Virus record (IMG/VR): IMGVR_UViG_3300025168_000207
Coordinates: 1-40,118 of that record
Source of the DNA: a virus
Direction: 5' to 3' (one strand)
DNA length: 40,118 nucleotides
Shown: positions 6,323 through 14,887 of the stretch, piece after piece
Position numbering within the stretch: position 1 is the first letter of the stretch
Layout of the letters: each line of letters begins with the position of its first letter
The notes under the pieces: generated by a model
Told to the model about the DNA's origin: nothing
Seen by the model: only the letters and a program-made list of their open reading frames with translations
Databases searched by the model: none
Made by a program: the position numbers and the translations under genes

Positions 6323-8490
6323 TGGCTATTGTTTCTCCTGGATTAAAAGATATTACTGAATCTGAGTCTGCAGAATTGGTGGATTGGAAAAATCCTCCTA
6401 GTTTACTTGATTTAAAACAAGATTACTCAGCGGCTAAACCCGCACATACGTTACACACTGCTGCTGTAGATAGGTGGTTAGATGTGTTAGAAGGGAATCA
6501 AGTAATTAACGCTAAAAAAGGTAGAAGTAAAATAGTACCTAAATTAGTTAGAAAACAAGCTGAATGGCGTTATTCTGCATTAGCTGAACCTTTTTTATCT
6601 ACAGATGATTTATTTAACACTGCTCCTGCTACTTTTGAAGATAAGCAGTCAGCTGTTCAGAATGGACAAGTATTAAACTACCAAATTAATTGCAAAATAA
6701 GTAAAACTAAATTTATAGATGAGTATATTAGAGCTGCTGTAGATGAAGGCACAGTTATAGTAAAAGTAGGCTGGGAGTTTGAAGAGGAGACTAAAGACGT
6801 AGAAGTTCCTGATTTTGAATTACAACCTACTGCAGATGCAGAAGCAACGCATCAACAATTACATGCTCTGATGCAGGAGTCTCCCGAACAATATCGTGCA
6901 GAAGTACCTTTAGAAATCCAACAAGCTCACGAGGTAACTATGCAACAGGGGACTCCTGTACTCCCAATACAAGTAGGTTCACACACAGAAGAGCAAACTA
7001 CTACTATTAAGAACCAACCTATACTAGAAGTGTGTAACTACAATAATATAGTTATAGATCCTACGTGTAATGGGGATATACAGGAAGCAAAGTTTGTAGT
7101 GTATAGTTTTGAGTCTTCTCTTTCGGAACTGAAGAAAGATGGTAGGTATAAAAATTTAGACTCAATTAATTTTGATGATAATTCTATTCTTAGTGAACCA
7201 GATCATGCTATTACAGATGATAGCAATTTTGTTTTCCAGGATACAGCAAGGAAACAAGTTGTAGTAAAAGAATATTGGGGATACTGGGATATAAATGATA
7301 CAGGGGAAGTAGTACCATTTGTTGCTTCATGGATAGGAAGTACTATTATTAGGTTAGAAGAAAATCCGTACCCGGATAAAGAACTACCTTTTGTTTTAGT
7401 TCAGTATTTACCTAAAAGAAGAAGTATTTATGGAGAACCTGATGCTCATTTGTTAGAAGATAATCAAAAAATTATTGGAGCAGTAACTAGAGGAATAATA
7501 GATGTTATTGGTAGAAGTGCAAACGGCCAACAAGGTATACGTAAAGATGCTTTAGATATTACTAATTCTAGGAAGTTTGAAAGGGGGGAAGACTTTAAGT
7601 TTAATGCGAATACAGATCCTAGGTCTGCTTTTTACATGGAAACTTACCCAGAAATTCCTAGATCTGCATTAGAAGTATTAAATATGCAGAATAATGAAGC
7701 AGAATCACTTACAGGTATAAAAGCATTTACTCAAGGTATTTCAGGGCAAGCTTTAGGGTCTACAGCAACGGGTATTAGATCTGCTCTTGATGCTACATCA
7801 AAAAGAGAATTAGGTATTCTTAGGCGGCTTTCTGACGGTTTAAATCAAATTGGACGAAAAGTTATATCTATGAATGCTGAATTTCTTGATGATGAAGAAA
7901 TTATAAGAATAACTAATAATGAATTAGTTGCTATTAATAGAGATGATTTAGGCGGTAAATATGATATTAAACTAAATATATCTACTGCAGAAGCTGATAA
8001 CGAAAAAGCACAAGAATTAGCATTTATGTTGCAAACAATGGGTAATTCTTTACCATTAGATATGTCTAAGATGGTTTTAAGTGATATTGCTCGATTAAGG
8101 AAAATGCCTGAGTTAGCTAAACAAATTGCAGAATATCAATCTCAGCCCGATCCGTTAGCTCAACAGAAAGCGCAGTTAGAACTGCAGTTACTACAAGCAC
8201 AAATAGCTAATGAAACTGCTAAAGGGCAAGAAAATGCTATAGATGTCCAGTATAAGACAGCTAAAACTCAGACTGAAATAGCTAAAGCTAGAGGATTAGA
8301 TAGTGTGTCTGACTTAAAAGATTTAGACTTTTTAGAACAAGAATCTGGTGTAGGAAGAGAACATGAAAATCAAATAGCTTCGTTAAAACACAATCAAAAT
8401 ATGGAATCTAAAGACCATAGTAGATTATCCGATCTTGATAAATTAGCCTTTCAAAATATGGCACAACCAATAGATAGCATACCACAATGA
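6322..8490 (+). CDS. Portal protein
   Basis: A 722-residue protein with the length and layout of P22/N4-type portals. Residues 60-130 carry a typical portal stretch: K-I-V-P-K-L-V-R-K-Q-A-E-W-R-Y, followed by L-A-E-P-F-L-S, then V-L-N-Y-Q-I-N near the clip/wing region. Around 370-400 lies P-Y-P-D-K-E-L-P-F-V-L-V-Q-Y, with E-A-E-S-L-T-G-I-K-A-F-T-Q-G (about 457-470) and T-A-T-G-I-R-S-A-L-D, all usual in this family. The last 120 residues are Gln/Ala/Lys-rich and helical, suggesting a barrel or coiled coil. Twelve copies would form the DNA gate at one vertex and bind terminase and tail. The stop overlaps the next ATG (ATGA). The terminase gene is not in the window. Confidence 0.88.
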   Translation: MAIVSPGLKDITESESAELVDWKNPPSLLDLKQDYSAAKPAHTLHTAAVDRWLDVLEGNQVINAKKGRSKIVPKLVRKQAEWRYSALAEPFLSTDDLFNTAPATFEDKQSAVQNGQVLNYQINCKISKTKFIDEYIRAAVDEGTVIVKVGWEFEEETKDVEVPDFELQPTADAEATHQQLHALMQESPEQYRAEVPLEIQQAHEVTMQQGTPVLPIQVGSHTEEQTTTIKNQPILEVCNYNNIVIDPTCNGDIQEAKFVVYSFESSLSELKKDGRYKNLDSINFDDNSILSEPDHAITDDSNFVFQDTARKQVVVKEYWGYWDINDTGEVVPFVASWIGSTIIRLEENPYPDKELPFVLVQYLPKRRSIYGEPDAHLLEDNQKIIGAVTRGIIDVIGRSANGQQGIRKDALDITNSRKFERGEDFKFNANTDPRSAFYMETYPEIPRSALEVLNMQNNEAESLTGIKAFTQGISGQALGSTATGIRSALDATSKRELGILRRLSDGLNQIGRKVISMNAEFLDDEEIIRITNNELVAINRDDLGGKYDIKLNISTAEADNEKAQELAFMLQTMGNSLPLDMSKMVLSDIARLRKMPELAKQIAEYQSQPDPLAQQKAQLELQLLQAQIANETAKGQENAIDVQYKTAKTQTEIAKARGLDSVSDLKDLDFLEQESGVGREHENQIASLKHNQNMESKDHSRLSDLDKLAFQNMAQPIDSIPQ

Positions 8491-8819
8491 ATGATTTAGA
8501 ACACGTAGACATACAGATAACTACAGCAGAAAAATTGATTTTACTGAGAGATAATTTTTATAAATTATCTGAAAATAAACATTTTAAAGAAATAATTATG
8601 AATGATTATTTCAAAGAAGAAGCGGCTAGGTTAGTTATGGCTAAAAGTAATACTAGCTTAGATGACTCACAACAACGTTCCATCGATAATATGATTGCTG
8701 GAATAGGTAGTTTATCTAATTATTTTGATATGATCATTCGTCGAGGTAATGAAATGGAAGTTAGTATGAAAGATTTTGAACAAACCAGAGAAGAAATTCT
8801 CGCAGAGGAGGTTAATTAA
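8487..8819 (+). CDS. Small protein between portal and scaffold
   Basis: A 110-residue, mostly helical, acidic protein with no membrane segment. It overlaps the portal gene by four bases (ATGA) and ends three bases before the scaffold start. In N4 and many podoviruses one small gene of unknown role lies in this slot. Possible roles are a head assembly helper or a minor virion protein; the sequence gives no motif to decide. The end of the gene holds the strong ribosome site of the next gene (GAGGAGG, 8804-8810). Confidence 0.7.
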   Translation: MNDLEHVDIQITTAEKLILLRDNFYKLSENKHFKEIIMNDYFKEEAARLVMAKSNTSLDDSQQRSIDNMIAGIGSLSNYFDMIIRRGNEMEVSMKDFEQTREEILAEEVN

Positions 8820-8821
8820 TT

Positions 8822-9964
8822 ATGGAGAATGTATTAGGTCTTTCGGATGATGAGTTCTTAAAGCAGAATCAAGAAGAACTCTCGGCAACAGAAGATTCTC
8901 AAGAATCAACTGACACAGTTACGCCTGAAGGAGACATTACTGATGAGACTATTAGTGATGAAAGTAATAATGCTACTGGCGACAACCAAGAGATTGTTGA
9001 AGAAGACACTTCAAAAGAAGAACTGGACACTTTGCCTGAGGATACTCAAGCAGATGCTCAACCTTTCGTTGAAGATACTAATTCAGAATCTATTGATGCA
9101 GATAGTAATAAAGAGGATACAGACACACCTGAGGATACACCTCAAGAGACTGATACTTTTAATTATGAGAATGCATACAACCAGGTAACAGCTCCATTTA
9201 AAGCTAATGGTGCAACTATGCAGGTCAAATCACCTGAAGATATAGTTAGGTTAATGCAGATGGGCGCAGGTGCTCAGAAGCAAATGGCTAAACTGAAACC
9301 TAATCTTAAGTTAATTAAGATGTTGGAAAATAATAATCTTCTAGATGAACGTAGATTGAATAATTTAATTGATCTATCTAAAAATGACAGCAAAGCTATT
9401 GCTAAATTAGTTAAGGATAGTGGAGTAGACCCTGATGAAATTGATATAGAGAATGCCAGTACTTATCAACCTAATAATTATACTGTAACAGATAGTGAGT
9501 ATGAGCTAGATCAAGTACTAGATAGCATAAAGCACACAGATACTTTTGATAAAACCATTGACTTATTAACGTCAGAATGGGATGACAAGAGTAAAACGTT
9601 TGTATCAGAAAACCCTAATGTAATTAAGGTGATTAATGATCATATGCTAAACGGTGTCTATGATAAAGTGAATGCTATTATGCAACAAGATAAGGCTTTA
9701 GGTAAGTTATCTGGAGTATCTGATGTTGATGCATATAAACAAATTATAGATATGTTAGCTAGCAATGGGGAGCTTATTGATGGGAATCAGCAAGCACCTG
9801 TGCAATCTAATGTAACGGATATAGGAGATGTTGATTCGGTTAAGCGTAAGCAAAATCGTAAAGCAGCAGCTCCTACTAAACAAACAAATGCTAGCAATAA
9901 TTCTAAACAGGATGTTAGTTATTTAACATTGTCTGATGATGAATTTATGGCTAAGTATGCTTAA
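8822..9964 (+). CDS. Capsid scaffolding protein (probable)
   Basis: A 380-residue protein encoded between portal and major capsid protein, the classic place for a scaffold. The first 120 residues are extremely acidic (Asp/Glu/Ser/Thr repeats with P-E-D-T). The middle (120-200) is Lys/Leu-rich with Y-N-Q-V-T-A-P-F-K-A-N-G, as in other podovirus scaffolds. The rest is charged and helical, with a basic patch V-K-R-K-Q-N-R-K near 340. The protein begins and ends with nearly the same peptide: L-S-D-D-E-F-L (7-13) and L-S-D-D-E-F-M (373-378 region). Scaffolds bind the capsid protein through terminal helices and leave before or during packaging. The ribosome site is GAGGAGG (8804-8810). Confidence 0.75.
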   Translation: MENVLGLSDDEFLKQNQEELSATEDSQESTDTVTPEGDITDETISDESNNATGDNQEIVEEDTSKEELDTLPEDTQADAQPFVEDTNSESIDADSNKEDTDTPEDTPQETDTFNYENAYNQVTAPFKANGATMQVKSPEDIVRLMQMGAGAQKQMAKLKPNLKLIKMLENNNLLDERRLNNLIDLSKNDSKAIAKLVKDSGVDPDEIDIENASTYQPNNYTVTDSEYELDQVLDSIKHTDTFDKTIDLLTSEWDDKSKTFVSENPNVIKVINDHMLNGVYDKVNAIMQQDKALGKLSGVSDVDAYKQIIDMLASNGELIDGNQQAPVQSNVTDIGDVDSVKRKQNRKAAAPTKQTNASNNSKQDVSYLTLSDDEFMAKYA

Positions 9965-9992
9965 TTTTAAACTAAAATAAAAGGAGGTCATT

Positions 9993-11321
9993 ATGGCCGC
10001 TCAACAATATAATAATCCGGGCACAACTGCTTCAAGCATTGGTGCACAGGCTCGTACTGATTTTTACGAGAAAAAAGCGATTATTGCTGTTAGAGATAAA
10101 CAGTATTTTTCGCCTTTGGCTAATGTCAAAGCAATGCCTAAAAATATGGGTAAGAAAATTAAGCAGGATGTATATGTTCCTTTGCTTGATGATCGCAACG
10201 TAAACGACCAAGGTTTAGATGCAGCAGGGTTAATTATTACTAACGCTAAGTTTGAAGCGTTTAATGCTGCTGGTGCTCCACAATCAGGTGGCACAGGATG
10301 GACTGCAGCTACAGCAACTCATGCAGGGTTTTATGCTACTGAAGCTAATGCAATAGCTGCTGCGGGAGATTATGGTAGTTTTCAGGCAACTGGAGGTCAT
10401 ATATATGGTAGCCAGAAAGATATTGGATCTATCGCTGCTAAAATTCCTACTCTTTCTGAGTCAGGTGGACGTGTAAATAGAGTTGGTTTTACTCGTTTGC
10501 AAGTAGAAGCTGACCTAAAGAAACGTGGATTCTTTGTTGAGTATACACAAGAATCTATGGATTTTGATAGTGATGCCGATCTTTTAGCTCATATTACTGA
10601 AGAAGCAGTAGTAGGTGCTAATGAGCTAACAGAAGCAGAGCTACAAAATGATTTGCTTAATACAGCATCAGGAACTGGTACTACTATGTATATTACTACT
10701 GACGCTGATGATACAGAGGTAATTGATGTAGGTACTAAAGCACATGTAGATGGTTTAGTTAGATATAAAGATCTTATGCGTTTATCTATTGCTTTAGATG
10801 ACAATAAGACTCCTAAATCAACTAAAATTATTGCAGGTTCCCGTATGACTGATACTAAAACCATTAATGGTGGACGTATTATGTATATCGGTTCTGAAAT
10901 GATTCCTGCTCTACGGGCCATGCAAGATTTACACAGTCAACCTGCTTTTGTTGGTGTAGAAAAATATGCCGATGCAGGTAATGTGTTAAATGGTGAAATT
11001 GGTACCATTGATAACTTTCGTATTGTTGTAGTTCCTGAAATGCAATATGGCCAAAATAAAGGCAAGAAAGCAGGAGGAGCAGGCACAGAAATAGATATTT
11101 ATCCTATGCTTGTTGTTGGTGATGGAGCATTTACTACTGTTGGTTTCCAAACTGACGGTAAAAGTGTTAAATTCTCTATTAATCACAAAAAACCTGGAAG
11201 TGAAATTTCAGATTTAGCTAATCCTTATGGTGAGAAAGGATTCTATAGTATCAAATGGTACTATGGTTTTCTCGCTATGCGCCCAGAACGCTTAGGCGTT
11301 ATTTGGACTAAAGCGGATTAG
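9993..11321 (+). CDS. Major capsid protein, N4 gp56 family
   Basis: A 442-residue protein of the N4-gp56 major capsid family (HK97 fold by family knowledge). Characteristic pieces: an N-terminal arm with Y-E-K-K-A-I-I-A-V-R-D-K-Q-Y-F, then M-P-K-N-M-G-K-K-I-K-Q-D-V-Y-V-P-L-L-D-D, then R-L-Q-V-E-A-D-L-K-K-R-G-F-F-V-E-Y-T-Q, and P-A-F-V-G-V-E-K-Y-A-D in the second half. It ends with the Y-S-I-K-W-Y-Y-G-F-L-A-M-R-P-E-R-L tail usual for the family. The ribosome site AAAGGAGG (9980-9987) is the strongest in the window, fitting a protein needed in hundreds of copies. A hairpin terminator follows at 11336-11379. The insertion around 95-140 is rich in Gly/Ala/Thr and may be a surface loop. Confidence 0.9.
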   Translation: MAAQQYNNPGTTASSIGAQARTDFYEKKAIIAVRDKQYFSPLANVKAMPKNMGKKIKQDVYVPLLDDRNVNDQGLDAAGLIITNAKFEAFNAAGAPQSGGTGWTAATATHAGFYATEANAIAAAGDYGSFQATGGHIYGSQKDIGSIAAKIPTLSESGGRVNRVGFTRLQVEADLKKRGFFVEYTQESMDFDSDADLLAHITEEAVVGANELTEAELQNDLLNTASGTGTTMYITTDADDTEVIDVGTKAHVDGLVRYKDLMRLSIALDDNKTPKSTKIIAGSRMTDTKTINGGRIMYIGSEMIPALRAMQDLHSQPAFVGVEKYADAGNVLNGEIGTIDNFRIVVVPEMQYGQNKGKKAGGAGTEIDIYPMLVVGDGAFTTVGFQTDGKSVKFSINHKKPGSEISDLANPYGEKGFYSIKWYYGFLAMRPERLGVIWTKAD

Positions 11322-11335
11322 TCATTAAGTAAATG

Positions 11336-11379
11336 TTCTCCTGTTACTCATTGCAATTAAGCTTTGAGTAATGGGAGAA
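11336..11379 (+). terminator. Hairpin (partial terminator) after the major capsid gene
   Basis: Bases 11336-11350 (TTCTCCTGTTACTCA) pair with 11365-11379 (TGAGTAATGGGAGAA) into an uninterrupted 15-bp RNA stem with two G-U pairs and a 14-base loop. It starts 14 bases after the capsid stop codon and is followed by an A/T-rich tract rather than a pure U run. A strong hairpin just after the major capsid gene is also found in T7 and N4-like phages, where it terminates part of the transcripts or protects the 3' end of the capsid message, so that capsid mRNA exceeds that of downstream genes. Confidence 0.75.
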
Positions 11380-11405
11380 TTATATAAACTATAAAATAAA
11401 AAATC

Positions 11406-11972
11406 ATGGATATTGAAAATATGGATATTGAAGATGTTAAAGCAGAATTAACTGGCCGAGACATTAAAATACATCATAAAACTAGTGAAAAAAAGCTCAG
11501 AGAGACGTTACAGGCTGATGTAGATAAAAATGATGCTGGAGTACCTGCAGAAGTGGAATCTTCTCCTGTAGAGCCTTCTAAGGCTAAAGTTAAAGCTAAA
11601 AAAGCACCTGCAATGACTTTAGAACAAAAATGCATGCATTTAAAAAGAATTATAGTCACACCAAATGATCCTGAACTATCTGGCCACGCAGGGCTAGTAT
11701 TTACAGTTATGGTTAGTGCAGTAAATAACGGAAAAGCTATTAAAAAGTATGTACCGTTTAATAATGAAGAAGGATGGCATGTACCTAACGTTATTGTTAA
11801 TCAGATTGCTAATGCAGACATGCAAAAATTTAAATCTGTTAAAGCCCCCAATGGCGATACTGTTTTGCAACCGTATCAAGCTAAGAAGTTTAATGTACAG
11901 GTTTTACCTGATTTAACTCAAAAAGAAATAGATAAATTAGCAGCAAGTCAAGCTGCTAGAGGTGATGCTTAA
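11406..11972 (+). CDS. Probable virion protein with N-terminal HeH/LEM-like helix pair
   Basis: A 188-residue protein. Residues 9-38 (E-D-V-K-A-E-L, then D-I-K-I-H-H, then E-K-K-L-R-E-T-L) fit a HeH/LEM-like helix-loop-helix of the kind often fused to small phage head proteins. A Lys/Pro/Ala-rich linker follows (50-75), then a beta-rich domain (75-175) including P-F-N-N-E-E-G-W-H-V-P-N-V-I-V. The linker is basic. The gene follows the capsid terminator and has no good ribosome site; an in-frame ATG at 421+11000 is an alternative start five codons later. Its place after the major capsid gene suggests a head, head-tail or decoration role, but I cannot name it. Confidence 0.65.
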   Translation: MDIENMDIEDVKAELTGRDIKIHHKTSEKKLRETLQADVDKNDAGVPAEVESSPVEPSKAKVKAKKAPAMTLEQKCMHLKRIIVTPNDPELSGHAGLVFTVMVSAVNNGKAIKKYVPFNNEEGWHVPNVIVNQIANADMQKFKSVKAPNGDTVLQPYQAKKFNVQVLPDLTQKEIDKLAASQAARGDA

Positions 11973-11989
11973 CTATTAAATAAATTATT

Positions 11990-12532
11990 ATGGCACACAC
12001 AGAAGCACATATAGAATTTGGTACTTTATCTAATGCTACTACTGTAGGTACAGGTAATGCATCAGATGGAACTGGTAATTTTGACAAGTTAATGAAAGTT
12101 GTTACTTTACATGTAGAGAAACAATTTACTGACGGTAGAATTACAGGTACAGATTACGCCACAGTATACTTAGGAGCGTTGCAAAGTACATTGGCACAAG
12201 CAGTTAGCTTTACACTTAATATGAATAAAGCTAATGAAGAAGCTGATTTATTGGCTCAAAAGACAACTACTGAATATGCACAAACATTAGTAACTGGAAA
12301 TACTACACCAAATGCTAATAGCGTAACAGGTAAGCAGATAACTCTGTTTACTGAGCAAGCTAAAGGATTTAAATGGAATGCAGATGCTAAATATTTAAAG
12401 TCTTTACTAGATGCTTACGCTATAAATGTATCTGTAAGTAAAGTATCTGATACAGCTACTGCTAAAATAAAAGGAGGAACTGCTAATACTGGTATAGATA
12501 ATATAATAGAAACTTACAAACCTACAGGCTAG
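11990..12532 (+). CDS. Virion structural protein, conserved podovirus type
   Basis: A 180-residue protein. The second half has the pattern found in a group of conserved structural proteins of marine podoviruses: E-E-A-D-L-L-A-Q-K-T-T-T-E, then K-Q-I-T-L-F-T-E-Q-A-K-G-F-K-W-N-A-D-A-K (about 123-142), followed by a helical stretch and a Gly/Thr-rich end. These proteins are encoded after the major capsid gene and have been found in virions, probably as minor head or tail-tube parts. It starts 17 bases after the previous stop and ends seven bases before the next gene. The N-terminal half is Thr/Gly-rich. Confidence 0.65.
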   Translation: MAHTEAHIEFGTLSNATTVGTGNASDGTGNFDKLMKVVTLHVEKQFTDGRITGTDYATVYLGALQSTLAQAVSFTLNMNKANEEADLLAQKTTTEYAQTLVTGNTTPNANSVTGKQITLFTEQAKGFKWNADAKYLKSLLDAYAINVSVSKVSDTATAKIKGGTANTGIDNIIETYKPTG

Positions 12533-12539
12533 CAAAATT

Positions 12540-14849
12540 ATGGCAGGGGTAGTAGGAGTAGTAAACGATGTAGTTACGACCGTTGCCAGTCAAGCTGAAG
12601 CATTTGCAACCGCAGTAGTTGCTACAGGCGCACAAATATTAAATGATTTTATTAATGTTTTAGCTGGGCCAGCAGGACACGATAAAGTAATTAGTGAATT
12701 CTCTACGCAGAATAGTTATTTATTTACCGATGATAAGTACATAGATAATTTATATAATACTGATGAAATAGCTTTAAACAGTTTAATTAAAGGAACATCT
12801 TTTACTAATGAAATAGTTGATTTTTATAGAAAAGCAAGTTCATCAACTGATTATGTAAGCGATATAGAAGTTTATGATGCTTTTAATCTTTATGGTAGTG
12901 GTACTTTTCAAGAGAATAATTATTACAGTATTTATAACCCTGATATAAGATCTAATTATAGTATTCATAGTGGGCCCGACGCACTGGATGACATTCTTCC
13001 TTCAGTTACACTTAGAGTAAACAATCTTAATTTGTTTGAAGGGTCAGTTTCTGCTGAGTATGCAGGTACTAATGGGCGGCAGTCAAGCTTTAAATGGCAT
13101 GTTGTGCTAGAAGACGACGATGGGCAGCAAGGAGCAGAAGGATATTATCGTTACGCACCTACATTGACTTCCACTACTTTTGTTTCAGTACAACAAAATA
13201 CTAAAAACTATATAAAAGCTTTAGGTTTACCAGATCCTGAAAATTTATTAGATGATTTACCTTATAGTCAGCATAGTAATGTAATAGATTCTGCATTTCT
13301 TAATTTTAGAGTTAAATGGGTAAGTGGATCGGACAGTACAACAGGTAATAGAATAAGTAATAAGTATTTATGGTTATTAGCTAAGGAGTTATATAATGTA
13401 AGTTCCATGCCGCATACATTAACTTATACTACTGATGCTGATGGAGTCGACACAGTATCTTTATTTCAATATCAAGTGAATGGAGATGGGCATAATTATA
13501 CTATGGGGGTTTCTCATGTTTCAACATCTACAGGGAATAGCACAGTTACTAGCTCAAACCCGTATCAATACGATAAAGATTTAACTTCTAATGATGGATA
13601 TTATTATTATGACGCCAATAAAACTTTGCCTGTAGGAGATAGTCAAGCTCAAACTGTATCGCAAGTACAATCATACTTAAATGATAGTAGTATAGGCACT
13701 ACAGAAGTACAAGCTAATTGGTTGGAAATAGAAGAAAATAGTGTATCAGTTACTGTTGATGGAGTAGCTTCTGTATTTCCAGATGAAATTTATCTAGTTG
13801 GATCTGGTATTACCTTAAAAATACACAAACCCTCAAATAATACATATGTAACTGCTGACGATCAAGTATTACGAGTAGGTAATTTATATATAAAGAAAAG
13901 TAGTACAGAAATAATATTTGCTACTGTACCTGCTAGCGTATACTCTAACGCTAGTGTCACATATGGTAGATCTAATGCTACTAGTGTTACTTATTATGCA
14001 GTGCATAATGTATCTTCTATAGAAAGGATAACTGATTATGCTAATGATTACGCCGACGCCAATTTTAGGTATATAACTCACAAATTAGATGCTTCTAATA
14101 ATTGTGTATCTGCTCCGGTAATATGGAATATATATCAAAGATTAGATCCGTTTGAACAGCATAAATTGGTCATGGCTAGTGCTAATATATCATTGCACTT
14201 AGCTTATTATGAGCGTATAGAAAAAACATGGGAGGAAAAACTTAGAGCTGCTACATTAGAAGTTATTAGAATAGGAGCAATTGTATTTGCTGTTTATTCA
14301 CTGGGAACAGCAAGTTCACTAGTTGTATTAGCTGAAACTGCAATTGTTGCATATGCCACATCTTTAGCAGTAAATGCTTTTATAGAACACATACTTGTAC
14401 CCGTAATAATAAGTAATTTTGGGGAAGATGAAGGTTTGATACTGTTAGCTGTAGCGGCTGTAGCCATTGCATACTATAGTAGTAAAAGTAGTACAGCAGG
14501 ATTAAATCAGTTTCCTAATCAAGTTACATTATTTACAGCGTCTATAGACGTAATGAATCAATTGTATTCGTTGGCAGTAGTTCAACCAGGACTAATTGAA
14601 ATGCAAAGGGAACAAGAGGAATTAATAGCAGCAGATAAAGAACTAACTGAAGAAGAAGAAGCATTACAAGCGGAAATGGACGCATTATTTGGTACAGATA
14701 CTTCTCCTAATGCATTACTGAATTTACAAATTAGAGCTGCATTAAACCCAATGCCTGCATCAGCTTATTTTGGTTACCACGACGGTATATTAGAAAGGCA
14801 GTTTGACTGTTATGACTATGATAAGTATAATACACTTAATGTTAGTTAA
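12540..14849 (+). CDS. Large virion protein with hydrophobic segment (probable tail or internal protein)
   Basis: A 769-residue protein. Residues 1-45 are Ala/Val-rich. The bulk (60-560) is Asn/Tyr/Ser-rich and beta-like. Residues about 570-645 hold two or three strongly hydrophobic helices (I-G-A-I-V-F-A-V-Y-S-L, then L-V-V-L-A-E-T-A-I-V-A-Y-A, then L-I-L-L-A-V-A-A-V-A-I-A-Y-Y). A Glu-rich coil follows near 690-720. Hydrophobic helices inside a virion protein suggest that it could insert into the host membrane during DNA entry, as internal or ejection proteins of podoviruses do. No domain was recognised by eye. It lies between the small structural gene and the internal-protein genes and is surely part of the same operon. 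Confidence 0.6.
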   Translation: MAGVVGVVNDVVTTVASQAEAFATAVVATGAQILNDFINVLAGPAGHDKVISEFSTQNSYLFTDDKYIDNLYNTDEIALNSLIKGTSFTNEIVDFYRKASSSTDYVSDIEVYDAFNLYGSGTFQENNYYSIYNPDIRSNYSIHSGPDALDDILPSVTLRVNNLNLFEGSVSAEYAGTNGRQSSFKWHVVLEDDDGQQGAEGYYRYAPTLTSTTFVSVQQNTKNYIKALGLPDPENLLDDLPYSQHSNVIDSAFLNFRVKWVSGSDSTTGNRISNKYLWLLAKELYNVSSMPHTLTYTTDADGVDTVSLFQYQVNGDGHNYTMGVSHVSTSTGNSTVTSSNPYQYDKDLTSNDGYYYYDANKTLPVGDSQAQTVSQVQSYLNDSSIGTTEVQANWLEIEENSVSVTVDGVASVFPDEIYLVGSGITLKIHKPSNNTYVTADDQVLRVGNLYIKKSSTEIIFATVPASVYSNASVTYGRSNATSVTYYAVHNVSSIERITDYANDYADANFRYITHKLDASNNCVSAPVIWNIYQRLDPFEQHKLVMASANISLHLAYYERIEKTWEEKLRAATLEVIRIGAIVFAVYSLGTASSLVVLAETAIVAYATSLAVNAFIEHILVPVIISNFGEDEGLILLAVAAVAIAYYSSKSSTAGLNQFPNQVTLFTASIDVMNQLYSLAVVQPGLIEMQREQEELIAADKELTEEEEALQAEMDALFGTDTSPNALLNLQIRAALNPMPASAYFGYHDGILERQFDCYDYDKYNTLNVS

Positions 14850-14887
14850 GCGTACACAAGCAACTAAATATAACTATAAAGGTAAGT

